This document shows, one piece after another, positions 16,670 to 25,994 of a stretch of 64,000 bases of DNA. Each line of letters opens with the position of its first letter. Position 1 is the first letter of the stretch. The notes beneath the pieces are model-generated. The model was not told the origin of the DNA, ran no database searches, and saw only the letters and a list, made by a program, of their open reading frames with translations. This DNA comes from an uncultured Blautia sp. (GTDB lineage: Bacteria > Bacillota > Clostridia > Lachnospirales > Lachnospiraceae), in contig UQHF01000010.1 in NCBI GenBank assembly GCA_900540785.1, positions 42,092 to 106,091 of the forward strand, given 5' to 3'. The position numbers were made by a program, and so were the translations under genes.

Positions 16670-17292
16670 AAATAAACAAAAAAATAAAAAATGGTCTTTT
16701 TATTGCAATCGTTGCAGGTTCTCTCTGCATTGGAGGGACTATGGCATATCTGACAGACAGGGAAGAAACGGTAAATGAGTTTACCGTAGGAAAAATTGAT
16801 ATTCAGCTTCTGGAACCTCACTGGAAACCGGAAGAAAATAAAAACCTTGTCCCCACACAGGAGATTTTAAAGGACCCCCAGATTAAAAACACAGGGCAGA
16901 ATGATGCATTTGTATATCTGGAGGTTACCGTTCCTGTACGAAACGTAATCACTGCAGACAGGGAAGGAAATCGCATTGATAAAAAGAATACAGAGCTTTT
17001 CACCTTTTCAGCAGGAAAAGAATGGACACTTCTTCAATCGGCACAGAAGGAGGAGAATAAGGTTTATACCTATGCGTACAATAAAATTCTGAAGCCTTCG
17101 GAAACGACTTCGCCTCTTTTTGAAAAAGTAATCTTTGCGAATATTATAGAAGGACAGCTTGATGCCCAGAAGCTGTCTGTGCCTGTAAAGGCATATGCGA
17201 TACAAAGTACAAATACAGGCGGAAATTCCGGTTCTGTTGTGGAACAGGCAAAAACTGCGTTCCAGAAATATATGAACCAGAATCAGGGATAA
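16666..17292 (+). CDS. TasA/camelysin-like secreted protein with SipW-type signal peptide (1)
   Basis: A 208-residue protein. Residues 1-27 form a signal peptide ending GGTMA, followed by YLTDREETVNEFTVGKIDIQ, the pattern shared by SipW substrates (aromatic-x-Thr/Ser-Asp ... Asn-x-Phe-x-x-Gly). The mature part of about 180 residues is rich in strands and fits the TasA/camelysin (peptidase M73) jelly-roll family, with an IKNTGQNDAFVYLEVTVP segment. In Bacillus such proteins polymerise into matrix fibres. There is no C-terminal anchor. The start overlaps the sipW stop by 4 bases, so enzyme and substrate are translationally coupled. Confidence 0.85.
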   Translation: MKINKKIKNGLFIAIVAGSLCIGGTMAYLTDREETVNEFTVGKIDIQLLEPHWKPEENKNLVPTQEILKDPQIKNTGQNDAFVYLEVTVPVRNVITADREGNRIDKKNTELFTFSAGKEWTLLQSAQKEENKVYTYAYNKILKPSETTSPLFEKVIFANIIEGQLDAQKLSVPVKAYAIQSTNTGGNSGSVVEQAKTAFQKYMNQNQG

Positions 17293-17295
17293 ATC

Positions 17296-17865
17296 ATGAA
17301 GGAAGGCAGACTAAAAAGGGCAGCAGTTGTCTGTTTACTGGGCGGATTCCTTTGTATGGGAACGACAACTGCCTATTTTTCAGATCATGAGGAAACTGTT
17401 AACATACTGGAACCGGGACATAATACAACGGAGATAGAGGAAGAGTTTCCTTCTCCTCCGCCAAAGCCTCCGAATGAAAATCCGGATTATAAGAAAACAG
17501 TCTGGGTATCCAATACAGGAGGTGCGAATCCGGATCATGCAGTCCCATGTTATACACGCATTTCTCTTTCTTATTCCCACTCCGATATTTCAAAAGCTTT
17601 GCATTTTAAGAATCTGAATACAACAGACTGGATATATAACAGTCAGGACGGATTTTATTATTACCGCCATGTGCTGCAGAAGGGAGAAAAAACAAAGCCT
17701 CTTTTTACCGGATTTTATATTGATTCCGGGAAAGTAGAGGAAAAATATCAGGAACAGATTCCGTCTTTCAGTATTCATGTCTATGAGGAGTCTGTGCAGG
17801 CGGAAGGATTTTCTGATTATCATTCTGCGTGGAAATACTATGAAAATCCTGTGAAAAAATCGTAG
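17296..17865 (+). CDS. TasA/camelysin-like secreted protein with SipW-type signal peptide (2)
   Basis: A 189-residue protein starting 3 bases after the previous stop. The signal peptide ends in MGTTTA (residue 26) followed by YFSDHEETVNILEPG. A short proline-rich linker with PSPPPKPP (about 50-57) is unlike its neighbour. The rest has NTGG...PCYTRISLSYS and YYYRHVLQKGEKTKPLFTGF, the layout in which TasA-like domains receive a partner strand. It may be a minor subunit or fibre cap. No anchor is seen. Assignment to the TasA-like group rests on the signal peptide and context more than on sequence similarity of the body. Confidence 0.75.
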   Translation: MKEGRLKRAAVVCLLGGFLCMGTTTAYFSDHEETVNILEPGHNTTEIEEEFPSPPPKPPNENPDYKKTVWVSNTGGANPDHAVPCYTRISLSYSHSDISKALHFKNLNTTDWIYNSQDGFYYYRHVLQKGEKTKPLFTGFYIDSGKVEEKYQEQIPSFSIHVYEESVQAEGFSDYHSAWKYYENPVKKS

Positions 17866-17880
17866 AAAGGAGGAAGCAGC

Positions 17881-19065
17881 TTGAAAAAATATATTTGCAA
17901 AGCGACAGGCATTTTGGGGCTTTTACTGATATTTCTTGGCATTTCCGGGGCATATGCTACATTTTCTGATTCAGTTACTGTAAAAAATCATATTGCTACG
18001 GGAGATATTAATATTTCTTTGAAGGAATATCAGAAGAGAAATGGAAAAGAAACGTCTTACAGAAATCCCGTAGAGATTCTTCCTGGAGATTTTATTTCCA
18101 AAATCCCAAGGATTACAAATCTGGGAATGCCGTGCTGGATCCGTGCAAAGATTTCTTTTCAAAACAAGATGGAAGCGGAAGCGGGATTTGAGGAAAAGCA
18201 TATTAAAGGAATTTCACGGGACTGGAAAAAGAGAGGGGAATATTATTACTACACAAAGACTTTAGATACAGGAGAAAGTGTGGATTTTTTTACAGGCGTT
18301 TCTGTTCCGTCTTTATGGACAGAAGATCACAGCGGGCAGAAACTTCAGATAGGGATTCAGGCAGATGCCATTCAGGCGGCAAATTTTCATCCCGATTTTC
18401 AGGAAATGTCTCCCTGGGGAAATCAGACTGTGGAAAAATGTATTCACGAAACAAACGGGAAAACAGACTGTAAACTGGAAAATGTAAAACTGAGTGTGAA
18501 GTTTCATGGAGACGCACAGAAGCTTCTTGCTGTGCCCGATGATTTTTTCAGAAATTTCGGAGATATTCTTCCGGGCGATACAAAAAAAGATAATGTTTCC
18601 ATTTCCAATACGGATAAGGAGACAGTGGAAATTTTTTTCCGGACAGAGCTTAAAAATCAGACAAAAGAACAGAAGGATCTTCTGGAAAAATTAACACTTA
18701 CAATTTCTATGGATGGAAAAGATTTCTATACAGGCAGCTTAAAAGCGTCTTCTCTGGAGCGTCCGGTATCACTTGGAAAGTTCAAACCGCAGACAGAGGG
18801 AAATCTTACATTTTCCATAACTGCACCACAGGATCTGAAAAATACGTATGCTCTTCGAGATGCTTCTGTAAACTGGATTTTCACTGTAAATAAAAAGGAA
18901 TCCTCTCTTACAGAACAGCCGTCTTCACCAGATGCGCCTGAGAGTTCTGACCCTGTGAAAACAGGTGACAGTACGTCTGTTCTTGCCATGATACTGTTAC
19001 TTGTTCTTTCTGCAGCTTTAAGTATTGCCTATCTCAAACTGAAGAAAGGAGACAGCAAAGTATGA
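17881..19065 (+). CDS. SipW-type signal peptide protein with membrane tail (TasA-like, KTGD anchor-like end)
   Basis: A 394-residue protein starting at TTG, with a perfect AAAGGAGG 7 bases upstream. The signal peptide ends ISGAYA (residue 26) before TFSDSVTVKNHIATGDINIS. Two domains follow: a TasA-like part (about 27-185) with EILPGDFISKIPRITNLG, and a second part (about 195-335) with ILPGDTKKDNVSISNTD, the repeated x-PGD...N theme of this family. A Ser/Pro/Glu spacer (335-358), a KTGDSTS segment, a hydrophobic helix and a KLKKGDSKV tail end it. This tail is sorting-signal-like without LPXTG, so it is the candidate cell-attached base of a fibre. Confidence 0.8.
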   Translation: MKKYICKATGILGLLLIFLGISGAYATFSDSVTVKNHIATGDINISLKEYQKRNGKETSYRNPVEILPGDFISKIPRITNLGMPCWIRAKISFQNKMEAEAGFEEKHIKGISRDWKKRGEYYYYTKTLDTGESVDFFTGVSVPSLWTEDHSGQKLQIGIQADAIQAANFHPDFQEMSPWGNQTVEKCIHETNGKTDCKLENVKLSVKFHGDAQKLLAVPDDFFRNFGDILPGDTKKDNVSISNTDKETVEIFFRTELKNQTKEQKDLLEKLTLTISMDGKDFYTGSLKASSLERPVSLGKFKPQTEGNLTFSITAPQDLKNTYALRDASVNWIFTVNKKESSLTEQPSSPDAPESSDPVKTGDSTSVLAMILLLVLSAALSIAYLKLKKGDSKV

Positions 19066-21776
19066 AAAAAGCGTTTATAAGCTTCGTTCTGGCAGCGTCT
19101 CTGATGGGAAGCGGGATTTTATCTGTTCCTGTTTTCTGTAACGGGGAAGGGAATCTGGAATCGCCTGTATGGGAAAACACAGAAACGGAGCCGTTTGAGC
19201 TGCCAGAGGAAGAAGATATTCCGTCTGATACAGAAAATATGGAAGAAGATATTCCTCCGGAAAATACAGAAACGCCGGAAGTTTTTCCAGAAACAGACTC
19301 AGAGGAGTTTACAGAAGAAACATATGAGGAAAATCCTTCAGGAGATTCGGAAGCAGATGCGTCTTTGGGTATGGAAGAGGAAATGCAGGAAACAGAGGGC
19401 GGATATGAGCCGGAAGGTCGTCTTTTAGATGGAACTCCAAACTATGTCTGGAGAGGAGAAGGTGTTCCGGTACAGGAGATTTTCAGCGACAAGTTGTACG
19501 AAGCTTCTGTTACAGGCGGAAATTACATGAAAAATGCCGCAAGTATTTTGAACAGAGATGCGGAAATGTCAGACAGTGTTTCTTCTCTTGCAGATGGGAT
19601 TCATAAGACGGATACAGGAGAATTACGTGCATATAAAAAAGGCAGATATTTTAAGAAAGGGCGCTTTGCTCTTGACGGGAAGGTTTACTATGCAGATGTA
19701 AATGGCTATTTACTTGGCGGCTGGCTGAAAATCACAGAGAAAGAAAATGGAATAGGAAGCCTGAAAACTTCTGATTTTGTATGGAAATACTGCGACCCTC
19801 AGACAAGGGTACGTTTTGAAGACGGGTATCAGAAGATAAATGGCAGGGGACATTATTTTATTCCGGAAGAATCGGGAAATCTTGCGTTAAATAAATCCTA
19901 TATCATAGAAGGACAATATTATTACTGTGACAAATATGGTATCTGTGATACGGTAAAATTAGAATATGGAAATATGGTGACAGATGAGGAGGGAAGTTCA
20001 TTAAACGAATATCTTGCAGTAAACCAGCTTCCCAAAGATCACGTGGTAGATATTCAGACGCAGGTAATGGACGGCGCTTACAGTTTCATTCCAAAGTTTA
20101 ACAAAAATTCCAGCGTGGAGGTCTTCGGATTTGATCCTGTATCTCTTCCAGGAGGGAATATATACGGAACACTTGTGGATGACTCTATGAAAGGAAGGAT
20201 CGGCTGTTGGTATAAAAATGTGGGAACGTATAACGGAAGGCAGATCGATATAAAATGTACCATCACGGATTATACCTTTTATTCCTTTGAGGGAGAGCAG
20301 GAAATCGGATATTTTCAGGTAGATACACAGAAAATCGGATTAAACGCCACAAATACAAAGGACATTTCCGCAAATATGGAATTTTTCGATCATGAAACAG
20401 GAGAACCGGTCAGGGTAAAAGGATTTGCCACTTTCGCAGATATAGATATTCGTCAGGGAGTTGAGATTCTCTCTCCTGTAGACGAGGTATTTGTAACAAA
20501 AGACTGTAAGCTTTATAAATCTCCGGGCAGCAATCTTTTTACAGCTCCGTGGAAGCTTTTTAACACGGTAGATTCCGATACAGCTTTTCAGGTACAGGCA
20601 AATTACGACTCTCATAATCTGGCTTATAAGTTTTATTCAGGCTGTGAAAATTACAGCTTTTCTGATGGAACTCCTGTAAATGGAGAATCCCGCCAGGTGT
20701 GGAAGAACGGATATACCGGAAATGTAGCGGAGTATGACATTGTAAATGAAAAAGAAGGCTGTCTCTGGCAGGGCTGGCAGGGACTGTATTACGGGCGTAT
20801 GGGGCGTGTTTCTATTTCGGAACCTCTTTCGAAAACGGTCAGCGATGCCAACGAAAAAGATGTGTCTGAAAATACTCTGAACGACAGAGAAGAACATTTT
20901 ACTTATAAATTAAGCCATTATGTGCCCTATGAAATGGAAATGTTCCATTATGCTTCATATACGATTTACGATGAAATTCATAAAGATCTTGCTATTTATC
21001 CGGAAGCCTGCAAAGTCCTTCTTGATGATGGAACCAATGTGTCAGAATGGTTTCAGATTACTGTAAAAGGACAGAAGGTATCCTTCTCCATTAAACCGGA
21101 AATAGCGGCAGCAGAAAAATTTTATGATAAAACATATCATTGTTATATTGAGGTTTCCATTGCTCCGAATACAGATTTAAGTAAGTACGAAGGCGATATA
21201 TATTCTGTGAAAAACAGAGGTCATGTGATCATGAACCGTCCCCAGGGAGAAGAGAAAAAGGACAGCAATGAAGTGCAGACACTTTTGCGGCTTCCAAAAG
21301 GTGAAATTACCGTTACAAAACGTATCCGGGAAGAGGATATTACATGGGCGCATGGCAATCCTACGTTTTTCTTTGTGGCAGAAGGAAAGGATTACAGCGG
21401 AGCTTACCATAAATATGAAGCTTATGTGGTATTTACAAAAGACAATTATAAAAAGGAGGAGGATGGATATATTTCTTTAAACACTGTTTTTAAGGATCTT
21501 CCTCTTGGGGAATATGAAGTATATGAGAAAAAGGCGCTTCGCTATTATCTTTCAGAAGCGCAGGCAGATACGGAAAATATGACTGTGAAAAAGGGACGGA
21601 AGCCTTCTTACGGGCTGGAACCGAAAGAAATTGCATATGGAAAGGCGGGTCTTACCACAGAAGAGTTTCAGGCAGGCATTACTTTTGAGAATGAAAAGCA
21701 GAGATATGACGGATACAGTCACAATTCCGTAGTTACGAATACGGTTTATTTTACCGGAATCACATCGGGAAAATAA
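19062..21776 (+). CDS. Large secreted adhesin-like protein of the sipW operon
   Basis: A 904-residue exported protein with an ordinary signal peptide (1-26), unlike its SipW-type neighbours. Residues about 30-120 are a strongly acidic Glu/Pro/Thr linker. Around 190-225 lies a segment like glucan- or choline-binding repeats (RFALDGKVYYADVNGYLLGGWL). A long strand-rich region follows; about 610-690 resembles an isopeptide-type fimbrial domain (LSHYVPYEM ... YTIYDEIHKDLAI), and about 745-850 an SpaA/CnaB-like domain (LPKGEITVTKRI ... LPLGEYEVYE). It ends soon after the last domain with no sorting signal or membrane helix. It overlaps the upstream gene by 4 bases. A fibre-tip or fibre-bound adhesin is an inference. 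Confidence 0.75.
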   Translation: MKKAFISFVLAASLMGSGILSVPVFCNGEGNLESPVWENTETEPFELPEEEDIPSDTENMEEDIPPENTETPEVFPETDSEEFTEETYEENPSGDSEADASLGMEEEMQETEGGYEPEGRLLDGTPNYVWRGEGVPVQEIFSDKLYEASVTGGNYMKNAASILNRDAEMSDSVSSLADGIHKTDTGELRAYKKGRYFKKGRFALDGKVYYADVNGYLLGGWLKITEKENGIGSLKTSDFVWKYCDPQTRVRFEDGYQKINGRGHYFIPEESGNLALNKSYIIEGQYYYCDKYGICDTVKLEYGNMVTDEEGSSLNEYLAVNQLPKDHVVDIQTQVMDGAYSFIPKFNKNSSVEVFGFDPVSLPGGNIYGTLVDDSMKGRIGCWYKNVGTYNGRQIDIKCTITDYTFYSFEGEQEIGYFQVDTQKIGLNATNTKDISANMEFFDHETGEPVRVKGFATFADIDIRQGVEILSPVDEVFVTKDCKLYKSPGSNLFTAPWKLFNTVDSDTAFQVQANYDSHNLAYKFYSGCENYSFSDGTPVNGESRQVWKNGYTGNVAEYDIVNEKEGCLWQGWQGLYYGRMGRVSISEPLSKTVSDANEKDVSENTLNDREEHFTYKLSHYVPYEMEMFHYASYTIYDEIHKDLAIYPEACKVLLDDGTNVSEWFQITVKGQKVSFSIKPEIAAAEKFYDKTYHCYIEVSIAPNTDLSKYEGDIYSVKNRGHVIMNRPQGEEKKDSNEVQTLLRLPKGEITVTKRIREEDITWAHGNPTFFFVAEGKDYSGAYHKYEAYVVFTKDNYKKEEDGYISLNTVFKDLPLGEYEVYEKKALRYYLSEAQADTENMTVKKGRKPSYGLEPKEIAYGKAGLTTEEFQAGITFENEKQRYDGYSHNSVVTNTVYFTGITSGK

Positions 21777-21778
21777 AC

Positions 21779-21807
21779 TGGACAAAAAACCATAAATCAT
21801 GTAAAAT
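21779..21807 (+). promoter_or_regulatory. Weak promoter candidate upstream of miaB
   Basis: TGGACA (21779-21784) and TAAAAT (21802-21807) with 17-bp spacing. If used, the hairpin at 21825-21856 would lie in the miaB leader rather than only ending the previous operon. Confidence 0.35.
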
Positions 21808-21824
21808 ACACTGTAGTGTAACCG

Positions 21825-21859
21825 GACAACCCCAAAAGATTTCTTCTGGGGTTGTCTTT
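21825..21859 (+). terminator. Hairpin terminator after the adhesin operon
   Basis: A 9-bp GC-rich stem (21825-21833 with 21848-21856), 14-base loop, followed by a short TTT tract. Stem strength is good but the T-run is weak, so readthrough into miaB is possible. Confidence 0.65.
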
Positions 21860-21883
21860 ATGCCGTTTCAGAAAGGATAATAT

Positions 21884-23329
21884 ATGTTTAATGAACTTGA
21901 TTTTAAAGAAATAGATCTGACAAAGGAAGCTCCTCTTGAGGAGACAAAGAGACAGTATTATTATATTGCGAAAGTCCGTGGACTGATCGCGCAGAAAAAA
22001 ACAGAGGCAGGAAAAGATTTTACATACTGTCTTCAGACATTTGGATGTCAGATGAATGAAAAACAGTCGGAAGTTGTTGCCGGGATTATGGACGAGATGG
22101 GATATGTGCGAAAAGACACAGAGGACGCAGACGTTGTGATTTATAATACCTGTACGGTAAGAGAAAATGCAAATCTCAAGGTATACGGACGTCTTGGAAA
22201 GCTTCATAACCTGAAAAAACAAAATCCGGATATGAAGATCGTGCTTTTCGGCTGCATGATGCAGGAGGAACACGTAGTAGAGAAAATTAAAAAGGACTAT
22301 CCTTTTGTAAATCTTGTGTTTGGCACTCATAATATTTTTAAGTTTGCAGAGCTTTACAGTGAAATGCTTCATGCAGACAGTCAGCTGATCGACATCTGGG
22401 CGGGAACAGATAAAATTGTGGAGGAACTTCCCACAGAGAGGAATTATACATTTAAGTCCGGGGTGAACATCATGTTCGGCTGCAATAATTTCTGCAGTTA
22501 CTGTATTGTTCCTTATGTAAGAGGAAGAGAAAGGAGCAGAGAACCGGAAGCCATTGTTGCAGAAATTGAAAATCTTGTAAAAGATGGCGTGTCTGAAGTC
22601 ATGCTCCTCGGACAGAATGTAAACTCCTATGGAAAAACTCTTGAACATCCGATTTCTTTCGCAGAGCTTTTAGAGAAAGTGGAAAAAATAGACGGATTAA
22701 AGCGCATTCGTTTTATGACTTCTCACCCAAAGGATTTATCAGACGAACTGATTGCTGTTATGGCAAAAAGTAAAAAAATCTGCCACCACCTTCATCTTCC
22801 CATGCAGTCCGGCAGCAGCCGTGTATTAAAAGAGATGAACCGCAGATACGATAAAGAGAAATATTTAAATCTTGTAGAGAAAATCCGCACAGCCATTCCG
22901 GATATTTCTCTCACAACAGACATTATAGTGGGATTTCCTGGAGAGACAGAAGAAGATTTCCTGGAAACACTGGATGTGGTAGACAAGGCTTCTTTTGATA
23001 CCGCTTTTACCTTTATTTATTCAAAGAGAAGCGGAACTCCGGCAGCGAAAATGGAAGATCAGATTCCGGAAGATGTGGTAAAGGATCGTTTTAACCGTCT
23101 CCTTTCTCTTGTGCAGGAAAAAGGCCGCATCTCTTCCGCCCGCTTTGAAGGAAGTGTTCAGGAGGTGCTTGTGGAAGAAGAAAGCAAGGAAAAGGGAATT
23201 TTCACAGGAAGAACGCAGTATAATCTCCTTGTGCATTTTCCGGGAACAGAGGAGATGCTTGGCAAGTATGTAAAGGTACACCTTGACACCTGCAAAGGAT
23301 TCTATTATCTCGGAAGTCTTGTAAAATAA
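21884..23329 (+). CDS. miaB: tRNA-2-methylthio-N6-dimethylallyladenosine synthase
   Basis: A radical-SAM enzyme that adds a methylthio group to isopentenyl-A37 of tRNA. The 481-residue protein has all three N-terminal cluster ligands (Cys55, Cys90, Cys124), the SAM-cluster motif CNNFCSYC (Cys200, Cys204, Cys207), the RGRERSREPE segment, and a C-terminal TRAM domain. The acidic N-terminal extension of about 45 residues is usual in Firmicutes. GAAAGGA precedes the ATG. miaA, which makes its substrate, lies three genes downstream. Confidence 0.97.
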   Translation: MFNELDFKEIDLTKEAPLEETKRQYYYIAKVRGLIAQKKTEAGKDFTYCLQTFGCQMNEKQSEVVAGIMDEMGYVRKDTEDADVVIYNTCTVRENANLKVYGRLGKLHNLKKQNPDMKIVLFGCMMQEEHVVEKIKKDYPFVNLVFGTHNIFKFAELYSEMLHADSQLIDIWAGTDKIVEELPTERNYTFKSGVNIMFGCNNFCSYCIVPYVRGRERSREPEAIVAEIENLVKDGVSEVMLLGQNVNSYGKTLEHPISFAELLEKVEKIDGLKRIRFMTSHPKDLSDELIAVMAKSKKICHHLHLPMQSGSSRVLKEMNRRYDKEKYLNLVEKIRTAIPDISLTTDIIVGFPGETEEDFLETLDVVDKASFDTAFTFIYSKRSGTPAAKMEDQIPEDVVKDRFNRLLSLVQEKGRISSARFEGSVQEVLVEEESKEKGIFTGRTQYNLLVHFPGTEEMLGKYVKVHLDTCKGFYYLGSLVK

Positions 23330-23360
23330 AAGTTTAAGATACATCAGGAGGAAATGCAAG

Positions 23361-25994
23361 ATGGCTTTATCACCCATGATGCAGGAGTATGTAAAGACAA
23401 AAGAAGAATATAAGGACTGTATCCTGTTATACCGTCTTGGGGATTTTTACGAAATGTTTTTTGAGGACGCCTTGACTGCCTCAAAGGAACTGGAAATTAC
23501 ACTGACGGGAAAGGATTGCGGTCTTGAGGAAAGAGCGCCTATGTGCGGGGTTCCTTTCCATTCTGTGGAAACGTATATTAACCGTCTGATCGAAAAAGGG
23601 TATAAGGTTGCCATCTGCGAGCAGGTGGAGGACCCGAAAAAGGCAAAAGGACTTGTAAAACGCGAGGTAGTGCGGATCGTTACACCGGGAACTACTCTGG
23701 ATGCCACCTCCCTTGATGAGACAAAGAACAATTATCTTATGTCCATTGTTTATATAGAGGATCATTTTGGCTGTGCTATTGCGGATATTACAACGGGGGA
23801 CTGTTTTCTGACAGAGCTTGATAAGGCGCAGAAGCTTCTCGATGAGATCAATAAGTTTGCGCCTGCGGAAATTATCTGCAATGAGTCCTTTTTGATGAGC
23901 GGGGTGGATACAGAAGATTTAAAAAACCGGCTTGGAATCTGTATTTTTTCTCAGGAACCTTGGTATTTTGATGATGAGCTCTGTCGGAAAACTTTAAAAG
24001 AGCATTTTCATGTAAACTCTCTGGAGGGACTGGGAATTGAAGAATTTGAAAGCGGCGTTCTGGCAGCAGGAGCCTTGTTTCTTTATCTTCAGGAAACGCA
24101 GAAGACAGCCCTTTCCCATATGGCAGGCATACGCCCGTATTCAGCGGAAAAATATATGCTCATTGACAGCTCCAGCAGAAGAAATCTGGAGCTTGTAGAA
24201 ACGCTTCGCGAAAAACAGAAGCGAGGTTCTCTTTTGTGGGTGCTGGATAAGACAAAAACTGCAATGGGAGCAAGAACCCTGCGTTCTTATGTAGAACAGC
24301 CTTTAATTGACCAGGAGGAAATTGAGAATCGACTTTCTGCCATTGAGGAGCTGAATGAACACCCCATGCTTCGCGATGAAATCCGGGAATATCTCCAGCC
24401 TATTTACGATCTGGAGCGTCTTATCAGCCGCATCAGCTATAAATCGGCGAATCCGAGAGATATGATCGCTTTTGCCTCTTCTCTGGAAATGCTTCCTCAT
24501 ATTAAGCAGGTTCTGAAAGAATTTTCTTCTCCCGTATTAAAGCAGCTTGAAGAAGAGATGGACAGCCTTCTGGATATAAGCGGGTTAATTAAAAAGGCGA
24601 TTGTGGACGAACCGCCTCTGGCACAAAAAGATGGCGGCATTATCCGGGAAGGTTATCATGAAGACGTAGATAAATTCCGCCGTTCCCGTACAGACGGAAA
24701 GAAATGGCTAAGCGAGCTGGAGGCAAGAGAGCGGGAGCGTACCGGAATCCGCACGATGAAAATTAAATATAATCGGGTGTTCGGATATTCTCTGGAAATC
24801 ACAAATGCCTTTAAAGACCAGGTTCCGGATAACTACATCCGAAAACAGACACTTACAAATGCCGAGCGGTATATTACCCAGGAATTAAAGGAGCTGGAGG
24901 ATCTGATCCTGGGAGCGGAGGATAAACTGTACGCTCTGGAATATGAACTTTTCTGTGAGGTAAGAGATAAGGTGGGCGCAGAGGTTGTCCGCATTCAGAA
25001 AACAGCGAAGGCAGTGGCTGCTATTGATGTTCTGGCATCTCTTTCTCTTGTTGCACAGAGAAACAATTATGTTCGTCCGAAAATTAACAGCACGGGCGTC
25101 ATCGATATTAAAAACGGAAGACACCCTGTTGTGGAGCAGATGATCGAAAATGATATGTTTATTGCAAACGATACGTATCTTGACAATCAGAAAAAACGGA
25201 TTTCTATTATTACAGGTCCCAATATGGCGGGAAAATCCACATATATGCGTCAGACCGCTCTCATTGTCCTGATGGCACAGATTGGAAGTTTTGTTCCGGC
25301 GGAAAAGGCAAACATTGGAATTGTAGACCGGATTTTTACAAGAGTGGGCGCTTCTGATGACCTTGCAAGCGGACAGAGTACCTTTATGGTGGAAATGACA
25401 GAGGTTGCAAACATTCTTCGAAACGCCACCTCCAAAAGTCTTCTGATCCTTGATGAGATTGGAAGAGGAACAAGCACCTTCGACGGGCTTTCCATTGCCT
25501 GGGCAGTTGTGGAGCATATCAGCAATACAAAGCTCTGCGGAGCGAAAACCTTATTCGCAACACATTATCACGAGCTGACGGAGCTGGAGGGAAAAATATC
25601 CGGCGTCAATAATTACTGCATTGCTGTAAAAGAAAAAGGGGACGATATTGTATTCCTTCGAAAGATCGTAAAAGGCGGCGCAGACAAAAGCTACGGCATT
25701 CAGGTGGCAAAGCTTGCAGGTGTTCCCGATACGGTTATCCAGAGAGCAAAAGAGCTTGTGGAAGAATTAAGTGACGCGGACATTACAGCGGCTGTAAAAG
25801 ATCTGACAGCTCCAAAGAAAAAGCAGAAAATACAGTACGACCAGGTAGATATGGCGCAGATGTCGCTTTTTGATACCGTGCAGGACAACGACATTATTGA
25901 TGAGATTAAGGGATTGGAAATCGGAAACTTAACGCCTATGGAGGCTTTGAATATTCTTTATAATCTGCAGAACAAAATTAAGAACAGATGGTGA
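23361..25994 (+). CDS. mutS: DNA mismatch repair protein MutS
   Basis: An 877-residue mismatch-recognition ATPase. The N-terminal MutS-I domain carries the mismatch-reading FYEMFFEDA motif (about 30-38). Lever and clamp domains follow, with Walker A GPNMAGKST at 619-627, the DEIGRGTSTFDG motif, and TLFATHYHEL. The C-terminal part holds the usual clamp-interaction tail with QMSLFDTV. All family motifs are present, so it should be functional. It starts 31 bases after miaB with AGGAGG and overlaps mutL by 7 bases. Confidence 0.98.
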   Translation: MALSPMMQEYVKTKEEYKDCILLYRLGDFYEMFFEDALTASKELEITLTGKDCGLEERAPMCGVPFHSVETYINRLIEKGYKVAICEQVEDPKKAKGLVKREVVRIVTPGTTLDATSLDETKNNYLMSIVYIEDHFGCAIADITTGDCFLTELDKAQKLLDEINKFAPAEIICNESFLMSGVDTEDLKNRLGICIFSQEPWYFDDELCRKTLKEHFHVNSLEGLGIEEFESGVLAAGALFLYLQETQKTALSHMAGIRPYSAEKYMLIDSSSRRNLELVETLREKQKRGSLLWVLDKTKTAMGARTLRSYVEQPLIDQEEIENRLSAIEELNEHPMLRDEIREYLQPIYDLERLISRISYKSANPRDMIAFASSLEMLPHIKQVLKEFSSPVLKQLEEEMDSLLDISGLIKKAIVDEPPLAQKDGGIIREGYHEDVDKFRRSRTDGKKWLSELEARERERTGIRTMKIKYNRVFGYSLEITNAFKDQVPDNYIRKQTLTNAERYITQELKELEDLILGAEDKLYALEYELFCEVRDKVGAEVVRIQKTAKAVAAIDVLASLSLVAQRNNYVRPKINSTGVIDIKNGRHPVVEQMIENDMFIANDTYLDNQKKRISIITGPNMAGKSTYMRQTALIVLMAQIGSFVPAEKANIGIVDRIFTRVGASDDLASGQSTFMVEMTEVANILRNATSKSLLILDEIGRGTSTFDGLSIAWAVVEHISNTKLCGAKTLFATHYHELTELEGKISGVNNYCIAVKEKGDDIVFLRKIVKGGADKSYGIQVAKLAGVPDTVIQRAKELVEELSDADITAAVKDLTAPKKKQKIQYDQVDMAQMSLFDTVQDNDIIDEIKGLEIGNLTPMEALNILYNLQNKIKNRW

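Noticed and set aside
21797..22648. 283-residue open frame antisense to miaB
   Set aside because: It runs opposite to the clearly coding miaB frame, has no ribosome-binding site and no recognisable motif, and its His/Phe/Cys-rich composition is typical of a shadow frame.
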